Shown here one piece after another: positions 24,427 through 31,623 of a DNA stretch of 32,359 nt. The stretch's first letter is position 1; each line of letters begins with the position of its first letter. A program made the translations under genes and the position numbers. The stretch comes from JADJNW01 sp964549655 (GTDB lineage Bacteria; Bacteroidota; Bacteroidia; Chitinophagales; Saprospiraceae), in assembly GCA_964549655.1 (NCBI GenBank), contig CAZJXN010000049.1, forward strand, positions 1-32,359, read 5' to 3'. The notes below the pieces were generated by a model. That model made no database searches. It was not told the DNA's origin and was given only the letters and a program-made list of their open reading frames with translations.

Positions 24427-25993
24427 GGAAAGAAGAAACTTCATAAAAACCGCCGGTGCAGCCGCTTCCCTTCCGCTCTTTTTAAATGGAATGCCGCTCT
24501 CAGCGATGTCTCAATCTTCTATTTTTAATTTTATCAATCCAGATTCGGATAAAGTATTGGTACTCATACAATTGAATGGTGGAAATGATGGCTTGAATAT
24601 GGTCATTCCGCGCGACCAGTATTTTGCACTGTCGGTGCTGCGCGGCAATATCATGGTGCCAGAACGACAAGTGATTGGCTTGACGACCGATGTAGGTTTG
24701 CACCCCGCCATGAAAAGTCTGGAAGTTTTGTATAACGAAGGACGCGCCGGATTTGTACAAAGCGTGGGTTATCCCGGTCAGAATCGCTCGCATTTTCGCG
24801 GTATTGACATCTGGACATCCGGCTCGCCTGCCAGAGAAACGTGGAATACTGGCTGGATGGGACGCTATCTCGATACGCAATTTCCAGATTATCCAAAAAA
24901 TTATCCGAATGAAGCGCGACCGCACCCGTTTGCCATCACGATGGGCAGCATTGTGTCGGAAACTTGTCAGGGGCTGGTCTCCAATTATAGCATGACGATA
25001 AATGACCCACTCAATCTTTATCCGCTTTTTGAAGAGGATGAAAATGAGGTAATGAACACGCCTTACAGCGATGAGTTGGCGTTCTTGCGCTTGGCAATTG
25101 AGCAGACGAATGATTATGGTGCAAAAATCACGGAAGCTGCCCGATTGGGTAAAAATAGAGCGGAGTATAACGGACGAAATCGCTTGGCGCAACAATTGAA
25201 AAACGTGGCATTGCTGATTTCTGGCGGTTTGCAAACCAAAGTATACGTGGTGAGTATGGGCGGATTTGATACCCATGCCAATCAGGTGCCGGAAGGCGAA
25301 ACCATCTACGGTAAACATGCGGATTTACTCGAACAATTGTCGAGCGCCATCGCTACGTTTCAATATGATTTACAACAACAAAGTTTGGACCATCGCGTGA
25401 TTGGAATGACGTTTTCAGAATTTGGTCGAAAAATCAAATCGAATGAAAGTTTTGGTACCGACCACGGCACAGCCTCGCCGCTTATCTTGTTTGGCTCTTG
25501 TGTTAAACCCGTTATTACCGGCGACAATCCAGAGCTTTCAATGGACACAGCCGCCAGCGAGGGTTTGCCAATGGTAGTTGATTTCCGCGACATTTATGGT
25601 TCGATTCTGATGGATTGGTTTGAGGTAGAAGAAGCGGAGGTACGCACTTTATTACACCAAGATTTTCAAAAATTGGATATTTTGGACGTTTGCGAAGCGA
25701 CGACTACTTCTACCGATGAGCCGATTGTGAATGAGAAATTAGAACTTCATAACTTTCCAAATCCATTTCAAACCCGCACCACAATTGAATTTACCATAAC
25801 AAAAGAACATCGGATTCGCCTCAGCGTGTTCGATGCATTAGGCAGTGAATTACAAGTGCTATTCGATAAAAAATTGAGTAGCGGCATACATCAAGTACAA
25901 TTTGATGGCACTCGTTTACCGGCTGGCAATTATTTTTACCGTTTGCAAGTAGGCAATCAAGTGAAGACGAAACGAATGGTGAAAGTGGGGTGA
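24425..25993 (+). CDS. DUF1501 protein with Tat-like signal and T9SS sorting domain, copy 1
   Basis: Secreted protein of unknown activity; DUF1501 is related to the alkaline phosphatase/sulfatase fold. The 522 residues start MERRNFIKTAGAAASLPLFLNG, with a twin-arginine-like RRNFIK. Family motifs follow: LVLIQLNGGNDGLNMVIPRD (about 41-60), QNRSHFRGIDIWTSGSP, MGGFDTHANQ (about 278), MTFSEFGRKIKSNE and GTDHGTASPLILFG (about 345), and DFRDIYGSILMDWF. The Asp and His residues in these motifs resemble metal ligands of that superfamily, but I cannot assign a reaction. The last 80 residues are a type A sorting domain (FPNPFQTRTTIEFTI, then KTKRMVKVG), so the protein should go to the T9SS. It is paired with the DUF1800 gene upstream, and no terminator lies between them. 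Confidence 0.93.
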   Translation: MERRNFIKTAGAAASLPLFLNGMPLSAMSQSSIFNFINPDSDKVLVLIQLNGGNDGLNMVIPRDQYFALSVLRGNIMVPERQVIGLTTDVGLHPAMKSLEVLYNEGRAGFVQSVGYPGQNRSHFRGIDIWTSGSPARETWNTGWMGRYLDTQFPDYPKNYPNEARPHPFAITMGSIVSETCQGLVSNYSMTINDPLNLYPLFEEDENEVMNTPYSDELAFLRLAIEQTNDYGAKITEAARLGKNRAEYNGRNRLAQQLKNVALLISGGLQTKVYVVSMGGFDTHANQVPEGETIYGKHADLLEQLSSAIATFQYDLQQQSLDHRVIGMTFSEFGRKIKSNESFGTDHGTASPLILFGSCVKPVITGDNPELSMDTAASEGLPMVVDFRDIYGSILMDWFEVEEAEVRTLLHQDFQKLDILDVCEATTTSTDEPIVNEKLELHNFPNPFQTRTTIEFTITKEHRIRLSVFDALGSELQVLFDKKLSSGIHQVQFDGTRLPAGNYFYRLQVGNQVKTKRMVKVG

Positions 25994-26076
25994 TGGGAGG
26001 ATGGGTTGATAGGGTGATTTCGTTACGTGTTCACCCTATAAACCCATGACCCTATCACCCAAAATATTACCCTATA
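25992..26076. repeat. Octamer array with inverted half, after DUF1501 copy 1
   Basis: GATGGGAG, GATGGGTT, GATAGGGT and GATTTCGT start at 25992, 26000, 26008 and 26016; the first overlaps the stop codon. ACCCTATA, AACCCATG, ACCCTATC and ACCCAAAA then start at 26033, 26041, 26049 and 26057, and one more unit lies at 26069. The two halves are inverted with respect to each other. Confidence 0.8.
26001..26047 (+). terminator. Hairpin terminator after DUF1501 copy 1
   Basis: ATGGGTTGATAGGGTGA (26001-26017) pairs with 26031-26047 with one mismatch in 17 and a 13-base loop. It is built from the octamer array. No strong T run follows, so simple intrinsic termination is uncertain. Confidence 0.5.
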
Positions 26077-26292
26077 AACTTATTTTGCCTTACCATTAAA
26101 CTTCTTTATCTTTAAAGAGTCTAATCGCTGTTTACGAATTAATTTGCATTTAGATTATTATTCCAGTCTCCAGTTTACACGCTGGTTATCAAAATTTACG
26201 CAAAATAGTTTATTGTATCGGACGCTCTGTGTCCTTTGCAAACCCTACGGTAAAAATGCCCCAAGTACACGCTAATAGGGAAGTCCAATATC

Positions 26293-26321
26293 TGGCATCT
26301 GGCATCTCCTAATCTGGCATC
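26293..26321. repeat. Heptamer array before DUF1800 copy 2
   Basis: TGGCATC starts at 26293, 26300 and 26315, with an 8-base unit TCCTAATC between the second and third. It occupies the same place as the TAAnnTC array before copy 1 but with different wording. Both families end their unit in TC. Confidence 0.7.
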
Positions 26322-26362
26322 TAAAAAAACGCATTTTCCAAAACCATAAATTCTTCAACATT

Positions 26363-28030
26363 ATGGATAGAAGAGCTACGCTCGCTACCTTGCTGGGGCG
26401 CAAACAGGAAGAGACCGCAACGCAAACGTTGTTCTCACCGCCGCCCGGCACGCTCGCACCTTATACCGGCACTTGGACGTTTGAACAAGCCGCGCATCTC
26501 TTGCGCCGCGCTACATTCGGACCCACGTATCCCCAAATCAAGGAAGCGACTACCAAAGGTTTGAACGCCACGATTACCTTGTTATTCAAGGACTTACCAA
26601 TGCCGGCACCGCCCGTCAACCACAATTATGCCGAAGACCCGACCGTGCCGATTGGCTCTACTTGGATAAACGCACCTTACAACAATTCGAACAACGTACG
26701 CACGTATCGGAACCAGAGCCTGCGCGGCTGGACGATGGGTTTGATGCTCAATGAAGGCGTTTCGATTCGAGAAAAATTGACTTTGTTCTGGCACAATCAC
26801 TTCGCGCTCAACACGATGAATATCAACGACCCGAAGTTTTTGTACGTGTATGCCAATACCTTGCGCACGTTCGCGTGGGGCAATTTCCGCGATTTGGTGA
26901 AAGCCATCACGATTGACCCGGCGATGCTACGAATGTTGAATGGCAATCAGAACACGAAATTAGCACCCAATGAAAATTATGCCCGGGAACTGATGGAGCT
27001 ATTTACACTTGGAAAAGGTGACTTAGCAGGTCCTGGCGATTACACCACGTTTACGGAGCAGGATGTACTGGCGATGGCAAAAGTGCTGACCGGCTGGCGC
27101 GATAAAGGACATTATTCCAATGACCCAGCAATGACGGTTGGTTCGTATTTTCAAGCCGATAGACATGATACCAGCGTAAAGCAACTTTCGCACCGCTTCA
27201 ACAATGTGACCGTTGCCAACAAAGGCGATAAGGAATATTCGGATTTAGTGGACATTATTTTTCAAAAAACAGAAGTATCCAAATTTATCAGCCGGAAGTT
27301 ATATCGCTGGTTTGTATATTATGAAATTGATGCAGCGACCGAGCAAAACGTCATTGCACCAATGGCGCAACTCTTGATTGATAATAATTATAATATTAAA
27401 CCTGTATTACAAGCTTTATTAAAAAGTGACCATTTTTATAATATTCTGAATGTGGGTCCGCTAATTAAAAATCCGCTGGACTTTATTGCTTCCGCTTTCA
27501 AACCCTTACAAGTTGCGTTCCCAACGGATTTAGCACCTCAGTATAATGCTTGGTTAGTCCTATTCCGCCTCGGTCCGATCATGCAAATGGAATATTATAA
27601 TGTACCAGATGTAGCCGGTTGGAAAGCGTATTATCAAGAACCTGCTTTTTATCGCATCTGGATTAATGCTTCCACGCTCGCGCCGCGCATGAATTATACC
27701 AATACCATGATTGGCAATGGTTATAATGTGAATAACTTTCGGGTTAAGATTGATGTGTTGAAATTGGCTAAAACGTTGGACGACCCAACGAATCCAATCC
27801 ATGTCGTGGAAGAATTCGCTAAAATTCTCTTCCCTCAACCACTAACCGCTGCACAGCTTACCGCACTCAAAGAGATTCTGATTCCCGGCTTGCCAGATTA
27901 TGAATGGGGCGTAGAATACACCGAATACTTAGAAAAACCGATGGATACGACGTTGGCGAAAGCCATCGAAACCAAACTGCGCAACTTGCTGAAAGCGATG
28001 CTGACCATGCCGGAGTTTTATTTGAGCTAA
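26363..28030 (+). CDS. DUF1800 domain protein, copy 2
   Basis: Paralogue of the protein at 22672 with the same layout in 555 residues; function unknown. It begins MDRRATLATLLGRKQEETATQTLFSPP, then EQAAHLLRRATFGPTYPQI, FWHNHFALN, the near-identical block NFRDLVKAITIDPAMLRMLNGNQNTKLAPNENYARELMEL (about 175-215), FTEQDVLAMAKVLTGWR, and ISRKLYRWFVYY. The C-terminal third (PDVAGWKAYYQEPAFYRIWINASTL) also follows copy 1. It differs by lacking the acidic insert of copy 1 and by sequence drift in the last 150 residues. A DUF1501 gene follows 105 bases downstream. Both codon wording and protein sequence show an old tandem duplication of the pair rather than a recent one. Confidence 0.9.
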   Translation: MDRRATLATLLGRKQEETATQTLFSPPPGTLAPYTGTWTFEQAAHLLRRATFGPTYPQIKEATTKGLNATITLLFKDLPMPAPPVNHNYAEDPTVPIGSTWINAPYNNSNNVRTYRNQSLRGWTMGLMLNEGVSIREKLTLFWHNHFALNTMNINDPKFLYVYANTLRTFAWGNFRDLVKAITIDPAMLRMLNGNQNTKLAPNENYARELMELFTLGKGDLAGPGDYTTFTEQDVLAMAKVLTGWRDKGHYSNDPAMTVGSYFQADRHDTSVKQLSHRFNNVTVANKGDKEYSDLVDIIFQKTEVSKFISRKLYRWFVYYEIDAATEQNVIAPMAQLLIDNNYNIKPVLQALLKSDHFYNILNVGPLIKNPLDFIASAFKPLQVAFPTDLAPQYNAWLVLFRLGPIMQMEYYNVPDVAGWKAYYQEPAFYRIWINASTLAPRMNYTNTMIGNGYNVNNFRVKIDVLKLAKTLDDPTNPIHVVEEFAKILFPQPLTAAQLTALKEILIPGLPDYEWGVEYTEYLEKPMDTTLAKAIETKLRNLLKAMLTMPEFYLS

Positions 28031-28037
28031 TTTTAAT

Positions 28038-28130
28038 GCGCTGATGTGCCAATGTGCTGATCCCGCTTTACGGGACAAGTTGTGCTGATAACACACGCGA
28101 ACACGTGAACACTTAAACACTTTAACACAA
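28038..28130 (+). repeat. Octamer mosaic before DUF1501 copy 2
   Basis: GCGCTGAT, GTGCCAAT and GTGCTGAT start at 28038, 28046 and 28054. A 20-base interruption with a small hairpin (TCCCG/CGGGA, 28061-28075) follows, and GTGCTGAT returns at 28082. AACAC units then start at 28090, 28100, 28108, 28116 and 28124, the last four exactly 8 apart. The array ends a few bases before the ATG at 28136. Confidence 0.8.
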
Positions 28131-28135
28131 AAAAA

Positions 28136-29704
28136 ATGAAAAGAAGAAATTTTATAAAAACTGCCGGCGCTGCGGCTACGCTTCCCATGTTTTTGAATGG
28201 AATGCAGTTAGCGGCGATGCCAAAATCATCTTTATTCAACTTTCTCGACCCAGAATCCGACCGCGTCCTCGTGCTCGTGCAAATGAACGGCGGTAATGAT
28301 GGGTTGAATATGGTCATCCCACGCGACCAATACGCTGGACTCGCATCTGTGCGCCCGAACATCATGCTCCCCGAAAATAAAGTAGCGGCGCTGACCAATA
28401 AAGTTGGGGTACATCCAACCATGACGGGTGTCAAATCTTTATACGATGCTGGAAAATTGACCGTGGTACAAGCCGCGGGTTATCCCAATCAAAACCGCTC
28501 GCACTTCCGTTCGACGGACATTTGGACATCTGGTTCTCCCTCCAATAAATTTTGGAATACGGGCTGGCTCGGACGTGATTTTGAAGAAGATTATCCAGAA
28601 TACCCGACCGGCTATCCGAGTGCCGAGCATCCGCATCCGTTTGCCATTACGATGGGCAGTATTGTTTCGCAGACTTGTCAGGGTACAGTCAGTAATTACA
28701 GCATGACGCTGGAAAATCCGTTCAATCTTTTTCCACTTACAGAAGCAGGAGGTACTACGCCACCCAACACGCCTTATGGACGGGAACTTTCTTTCTTACG
28801 CTCGTCCATCGCACAAACGAATGCTTACGCGGACTCCATCACAGATGCTGCAAATATTGGTAAGAATAAAGTCACCTATCCTGAAAATAATAAGTTGGCA
28901 GGTCAATTGAAAAATGTGGCACTGCTCATCGCCGGTGGTTTGAAAACGAAAGTATATGTGGTAAATATTGGCGGCTTTGATACGCACTCGAATCAAGTGA
29001 TTGCCAGCGATACCACGACCGGCGAACACGCGAATCTGTTGAAATTATTATCAGATGCCATCAGTGCTTTTCAGAATGATTTGAAACTATTAGGCTTGGA
29101 ACAGCGCGTGGTCGGCATGACTTTTTCCGAATTTGGTCGTCGCATTCGCTCGAATGAAGGCGAAGGCACGGATCACGGCACAGCGGCTCCACTTATGTTA
29201 TTCGGTTCATGTGTGAATCCGGGCATTTTGGGGGAGAACCCAGCAATCACTGCTGATATTGGCAAGGACGAAGGCGTGGCAATGCAACATGACTTCCGTG
29301 ATATTTACGGCTCGATTTTGATGGATTGGTTTGGCGCGACGGAATTGGATGCCAAAGCGCTACTACACGAAGGATTTCGTTACTTGCCAGTGTTACGCAA
29401 TTGCAATGCAACGACTGCGATACAAGAATTACCGAATGCCGACTTGATAGAAGTTAGCAATTATCCGAATCCATTTAGCGATATTACAAATATTACATTC
29501 AAACTGCCAGAAGACGCTTCGGTGCGCCTGAGTGTGTTTGATGCGATGGGCAGTGAGTTGCAAGTGTTGTTCAACAAACGTTTGAACGGCGGCGAGCATC
29601 AAGTGCAATTTAATGGTTCTAATCTGGCGAGCGGTATTTATTTCTATCGTTTGCAAGTGGGGAATCAGGTGAAGACGAAGCGGATGATTAAGGTAGGAGG
29701 ATAA
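28136..29704 (+). CDS. DUF1501 protein with Tat-like signal and T9SS sorting domain, copy 2
   Basis: Paralogue of the protein at 24425, of identical length (522 residues) and the same layout. N-terminus MKRRNFIKTAGAAATLPMFLNG carries the twin-arginine-like RRNFIK. LVLVQMNGGNDGLNMVIPRD, QNRSHFRSTDIWTSGSP, IGGFDTHSNQ, MTFSEFGRRIRSNE and GTDHGTAAPLMLFG follow in the same order as in copy 1. The C-terminal type A sorting domain has YPNPFSDITNITFKL and ends KTKRMIKVGG. The most variable part is the stretch around residues 195-245. Being in pair with the second DUF1800 gene, it probably works with that partner. Activity is unknown; the conserved Asp/His motifs suggest a metal-dependent hydrolase-like fold. 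The ATG at 28136 begins the signal directly. Confidence 0.93.
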   Translation: MKRRNFIKTAGAAATLPMFLNGMQLAAMPKSSLFNFLDPESDRVLVLVQMNGGNDGLNMVIPRDQYAGLASVRPNIMLPENKVAALTNKVGVHPTMTGVKSLYDAGKLTVVQAAGYPNQNRSHFRSTDIWTSGSPSNKFWNTGWLGRDFEEDYPEYPTGYPSAEHPHPFAITMGSIVSQTCQGTVSNYSMTLENPFNLFPLTEAGGTTPPNTPYGRELSFLRSSIAQTNAYADSITDAANIGKNKVTYPENNKLAGQLKNVALLIAGGLKTKVYVVNIGGFDTHSNQVIASDTTTGEHANLLKLLSDAISAFQNDLKLLGLEQRVVGMTFSEFGRRIRSNEGEGTDHGTAAPLMLFGSCVNPGILGENPAITADIGKDEGVAMQHDFRDIYGSILMDWFGATELDAKALLHEGFRYLPVLRNCNATTAIQELPNADLIEVSNYPNPFSDITNITFKLPEDASVRLSVFDAMGSELQVLFNKRLNGGEHQVQFNGSNLASGIYFYRLQVGNQVKTKRMIKVGG

Positions 29705-29706
29705 GA

Positions 29707-29786
29707 GGATGGGAATAATGGAGGATTGGAAGATAGGAGCATGGGATAATACGCTCCATCCTATCCTCCCATCTTCCTATCTTCCA
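29707..29786. repeat. Octamer array with inverted half between DUF1501 copy 2 and glpD
   Basis: Ten octamers keep one register from 29707: GGATGGGA, ATAATGGA, GGATTGGA, AGATAGGA and GCATGGGA, a bridging unit, then four C-rich units starting at 29755 (TCCATCCT, ATCCTCCC, ATCTTCCT, ATCTTCCA). The second half is the inverse of the first in character. The array fills the space between two convergent genes and covers the glpD stop codon (29777-29779). Confidence 0.8.
29728..29785. terminator. Hairpin between convergent genes
   Basis: 29728-29746 pairs with 29767-29785 over 19 bases with two mismatches and a 20-base loop. Lying between convergent genes, it could end transcription from both sides. 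Neither side has a long T run, so the call is moderate. Confidence 0.5.
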
Positions 29787-31408
29787 AAAGTAGAGACTTC
29801 GCCAATAGCTTCCAGCACTTCGACCCGTTCTTGCGCGAGACGATTGTCATCCCAATTAAAATATAGCTGGAAATCTTTTAGAATAATATCCAATGCTGGT
29901 TCAATGCTTTGAATATTAAAATACAAACGTCCGGTGCGGCGATTGAAAAAATCTAAAGGCTTGAAAACGAGTTCATTATGAAGGCAAAAATGTAATTCTG
30001 CTTGTAATAATGATGGAGATTGAGGTAAAAGATTTAAAATAGTATCCGTTTGCTTGCCGTAATTTGCAACTAAATAATGGGTGTAATAATCTGATAATCC
30101 TAAATCGCGAATGCGCTGGCAAATCGTTTCTTTGTAATCTCTCACCTCCGCAGCGCCGTTAAACGGACCACCACACAATTGAATTTTATCCGTTTTACAA
30201 ACTTCAAAATCTCGGTTATGTTGGGTTTTAAACTTCTTTGCTACCCGGTTCACCACTTTTTCCGCCATTTTGCGATAACCTGTCAATTTGCCACCGGCGA
30301 TAGAAATCAAGCCCGATTCTGATTCAAATAACTCATCCTTACGCGACATTTCCGATGCGGATTTTCCTTCTTCAAAAATCAAAGGACGCAAACCCGCCCA
30401 ACTTGATTCCACGTCTTCCATCGTCAAATTCGCAGTCGGAAACATTTGATTCGTTGCATTTAAAATATAATCCACATCCGCTTTCGTCGTCAAAACATGA
30501 TTTAAATCACCGTTATAAGGCGTATCTGTCGTACCGATATAAGTCGTACGCAAACGCGGAATCGCAAAAAGCATTCGACCGTCTGACACATCAAAATAAA
30601 CCGCGTGTTTCAAAGGCAATTTTTCGTGCGGAATAACTAAATGAACCCCTTTGGAATGAAATAATCGTTTGCCTTGTAAAGATTGGTCTTTTTTTCGCAA
30701 TTTATCTACCCAAGGTCCAGCCGCATTTATTACAAAAGTACCTTTAATTATAAATTTCTCCTTATTAATTAAATCATTACATCGAACCCCCTGAATCTTA
30801 CCATTTTTATATAAAAAATCCTCTGCCTTTACATAATTCAAACTCAAAGCACCGTACTGTGCCGCCGTTTTAATAATTTCAATCGTCAATCGTGCATCAT
30901 CCGTGCGATATTCGGCATACAAGCCACCACCAACAATTATATCTTTTCGTAGTAAGGATTCTTCTGCCAACGTTTCTTCGCGTGTCAACATCCGTCGCCG
31001 GTCTATTCCTTGTACATCCGCCAAAAAATCGTACATCAGCAATCCCAAAGACGTTGCCCATTTGCCATACGTGCCGCCTTCGATGAGTGGAAGCAGCATT
31101 TTTTCCGCCGTCACCAAGTGCGGCGCTAAAGTATGCACCACCGCCCGCTCGCGCCCGACTTCCCGCACGAGCATCACTTCCAATTGCTTCAAATACCGCA
31201 AGCCGCCATGCACCAGCTTCGTGGACTTGCTGCTCGTACCCGACGCAAAATCGCGCATTTCCACCAACGCCACCTTCATACCCCGCGCCGCCGCATCCAG
31301 CGCAATACCCGCGCCCGTAATGCCTCCGCCGATGACGACAAGGTCAAACGTTTCCGATTGTAATTGTTGAATCAGATTGGGACGATTCGCAGCAGATAGG
31401 ACGTTCAC
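29777..31408 (-). CDS. glpD: Glycerol-3-phosphate dehydrogenase/oxidase (GlpD-type)
   Basis: FAD-dependent, membrane-associated enzyme that oxidises glycerol-3-phosphate to dihydroxyacetone phosphate and passes electrons to the quinone pool. The flavin-binding motif FDLVVIGGGITGAGIALDAAARG lies at the N-terminus, then FASGTSSKSTKLVHGGLRYLKQ, the GlpD signature. VINAAGPWVDKL, RLRTTYIGTTDTPYNGD, SSWAGLRPLI and SIAGGKLTGYRKMAEKVV follow, and a C-terminal helical domain closes it. No ATG precedes the flavin motif. I chose the GTG at 31408, which gives 543 residues and about 20 before the motif, as in known GlpD; a TTG at 31441 would give 554. No glycerol kinase or facilitator gene is in the window. 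The 3' end overlaps the inverted octamer array. Confidence 0.93.
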   Translation of the reverse strand: MNVLSAANRPNLIQQLQSETFDLVVIGGGITGAGIALDAAARGMKVALVEMRDFASGTSSKSTKLVHGGLRYLKQLEVMLVREVGRERAVVHTLAPHLVTAEKMLLPLIEGGTYGKWATSLGLLMYDFLADVQGIDRRRMLTREETLAEESLLRKDIIVGGGLYAEYRTDDARLTIEIIKTAAQYGALSLNYVKAEDFLYKNGKIQGVRCNDLINKEKFIIKGTFVINAAGPWVDKLRKKDQSLQGKRLFHSKGVHLVIPHEKLPLKHAVYFDVSDGRMLFAIPRLRTTYIGTTDTPYNGDLNHVLTTKADVDYILNATNQMFPTANLTMEDVESSWAGLRPLIFEEGKSASEMSRKDELFESESGLISIAGGKLTGYRKMAEKVVNRVAKKFKTQHNRDFEVCKTDKIQLCGGPFNGAAEVRDYKETICQRIRDLGLSDYYTHYLVANYGKQTDTILNLLPQSPSLLQAELHFCLHNELVFKPLDFFNRRTGRLYFNIQSIEPALDIILKDFQLYFNWDDNRLAQERVEVLEAIGEVSTFGR

Positions 31409-31623
31409 AATTTGGACGAGTTTTTTCAAACCTTTTGGCAATTCAAATTCAATTATAAAACTAACAATCTAAATTGCATTCGGATGTGGGAAAAGGTAAA
31501 AAACTTGGTAAGGCTAAGAAGGATTTACGCTCGAAATCCGTTGGTCGTTATGAAATAGCGTTCGTTTAAAATGACAAACAACGAAGCATGGACGCGATAC
31601 CCGTGTACAAAGTTGGGCGATTT
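31409..31623. other. Intergenic region upstream of glpD
   Basis: About 215 bases (less if glpD starts at 31441) between the Rpn-like gene and glpD. A small hairpin (GGATTT/AAATCC, 31521-31539, 7-base loop) is the only structure I see. On the - strand TACCTTTT near 31490 fits seven of eight positions of TAnnTTTG, without a clear partner TTTG. Confidence 0.4.

Larger units (their letters stand above)
25994..26362. other. Intergenic region between the two gene pairs
   Basis: This 369-base spacer holds the octamer array and hairpin at its left end, about 215 bases of AT-rich sequence without a recognisable element, and the heptamer array near its right end. No gene and no full promoter consensus was found. 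The last 40 bases resemble the same position before DUF1800 copy 1 (TTTCCAAAACC in both), which shows that the leader was duplicated with the gene. Confidence 0.6.

Noticed and set aside
24500..25318. Open frame of 272 codons on the - strand, opposite DUF1501 copy 1
   Set aside because: It is a shadow of a well-supported gene; the matching frame in the paralogue is broken into shorter pieces, so it is not conserved.
31521..31539. tRNA T-arm-like hairpin (stem GGATTT/AAATCC, 7-base loop)
   Set aside because: No acceptor stem, D-arm or anticodon arm can be built around it.
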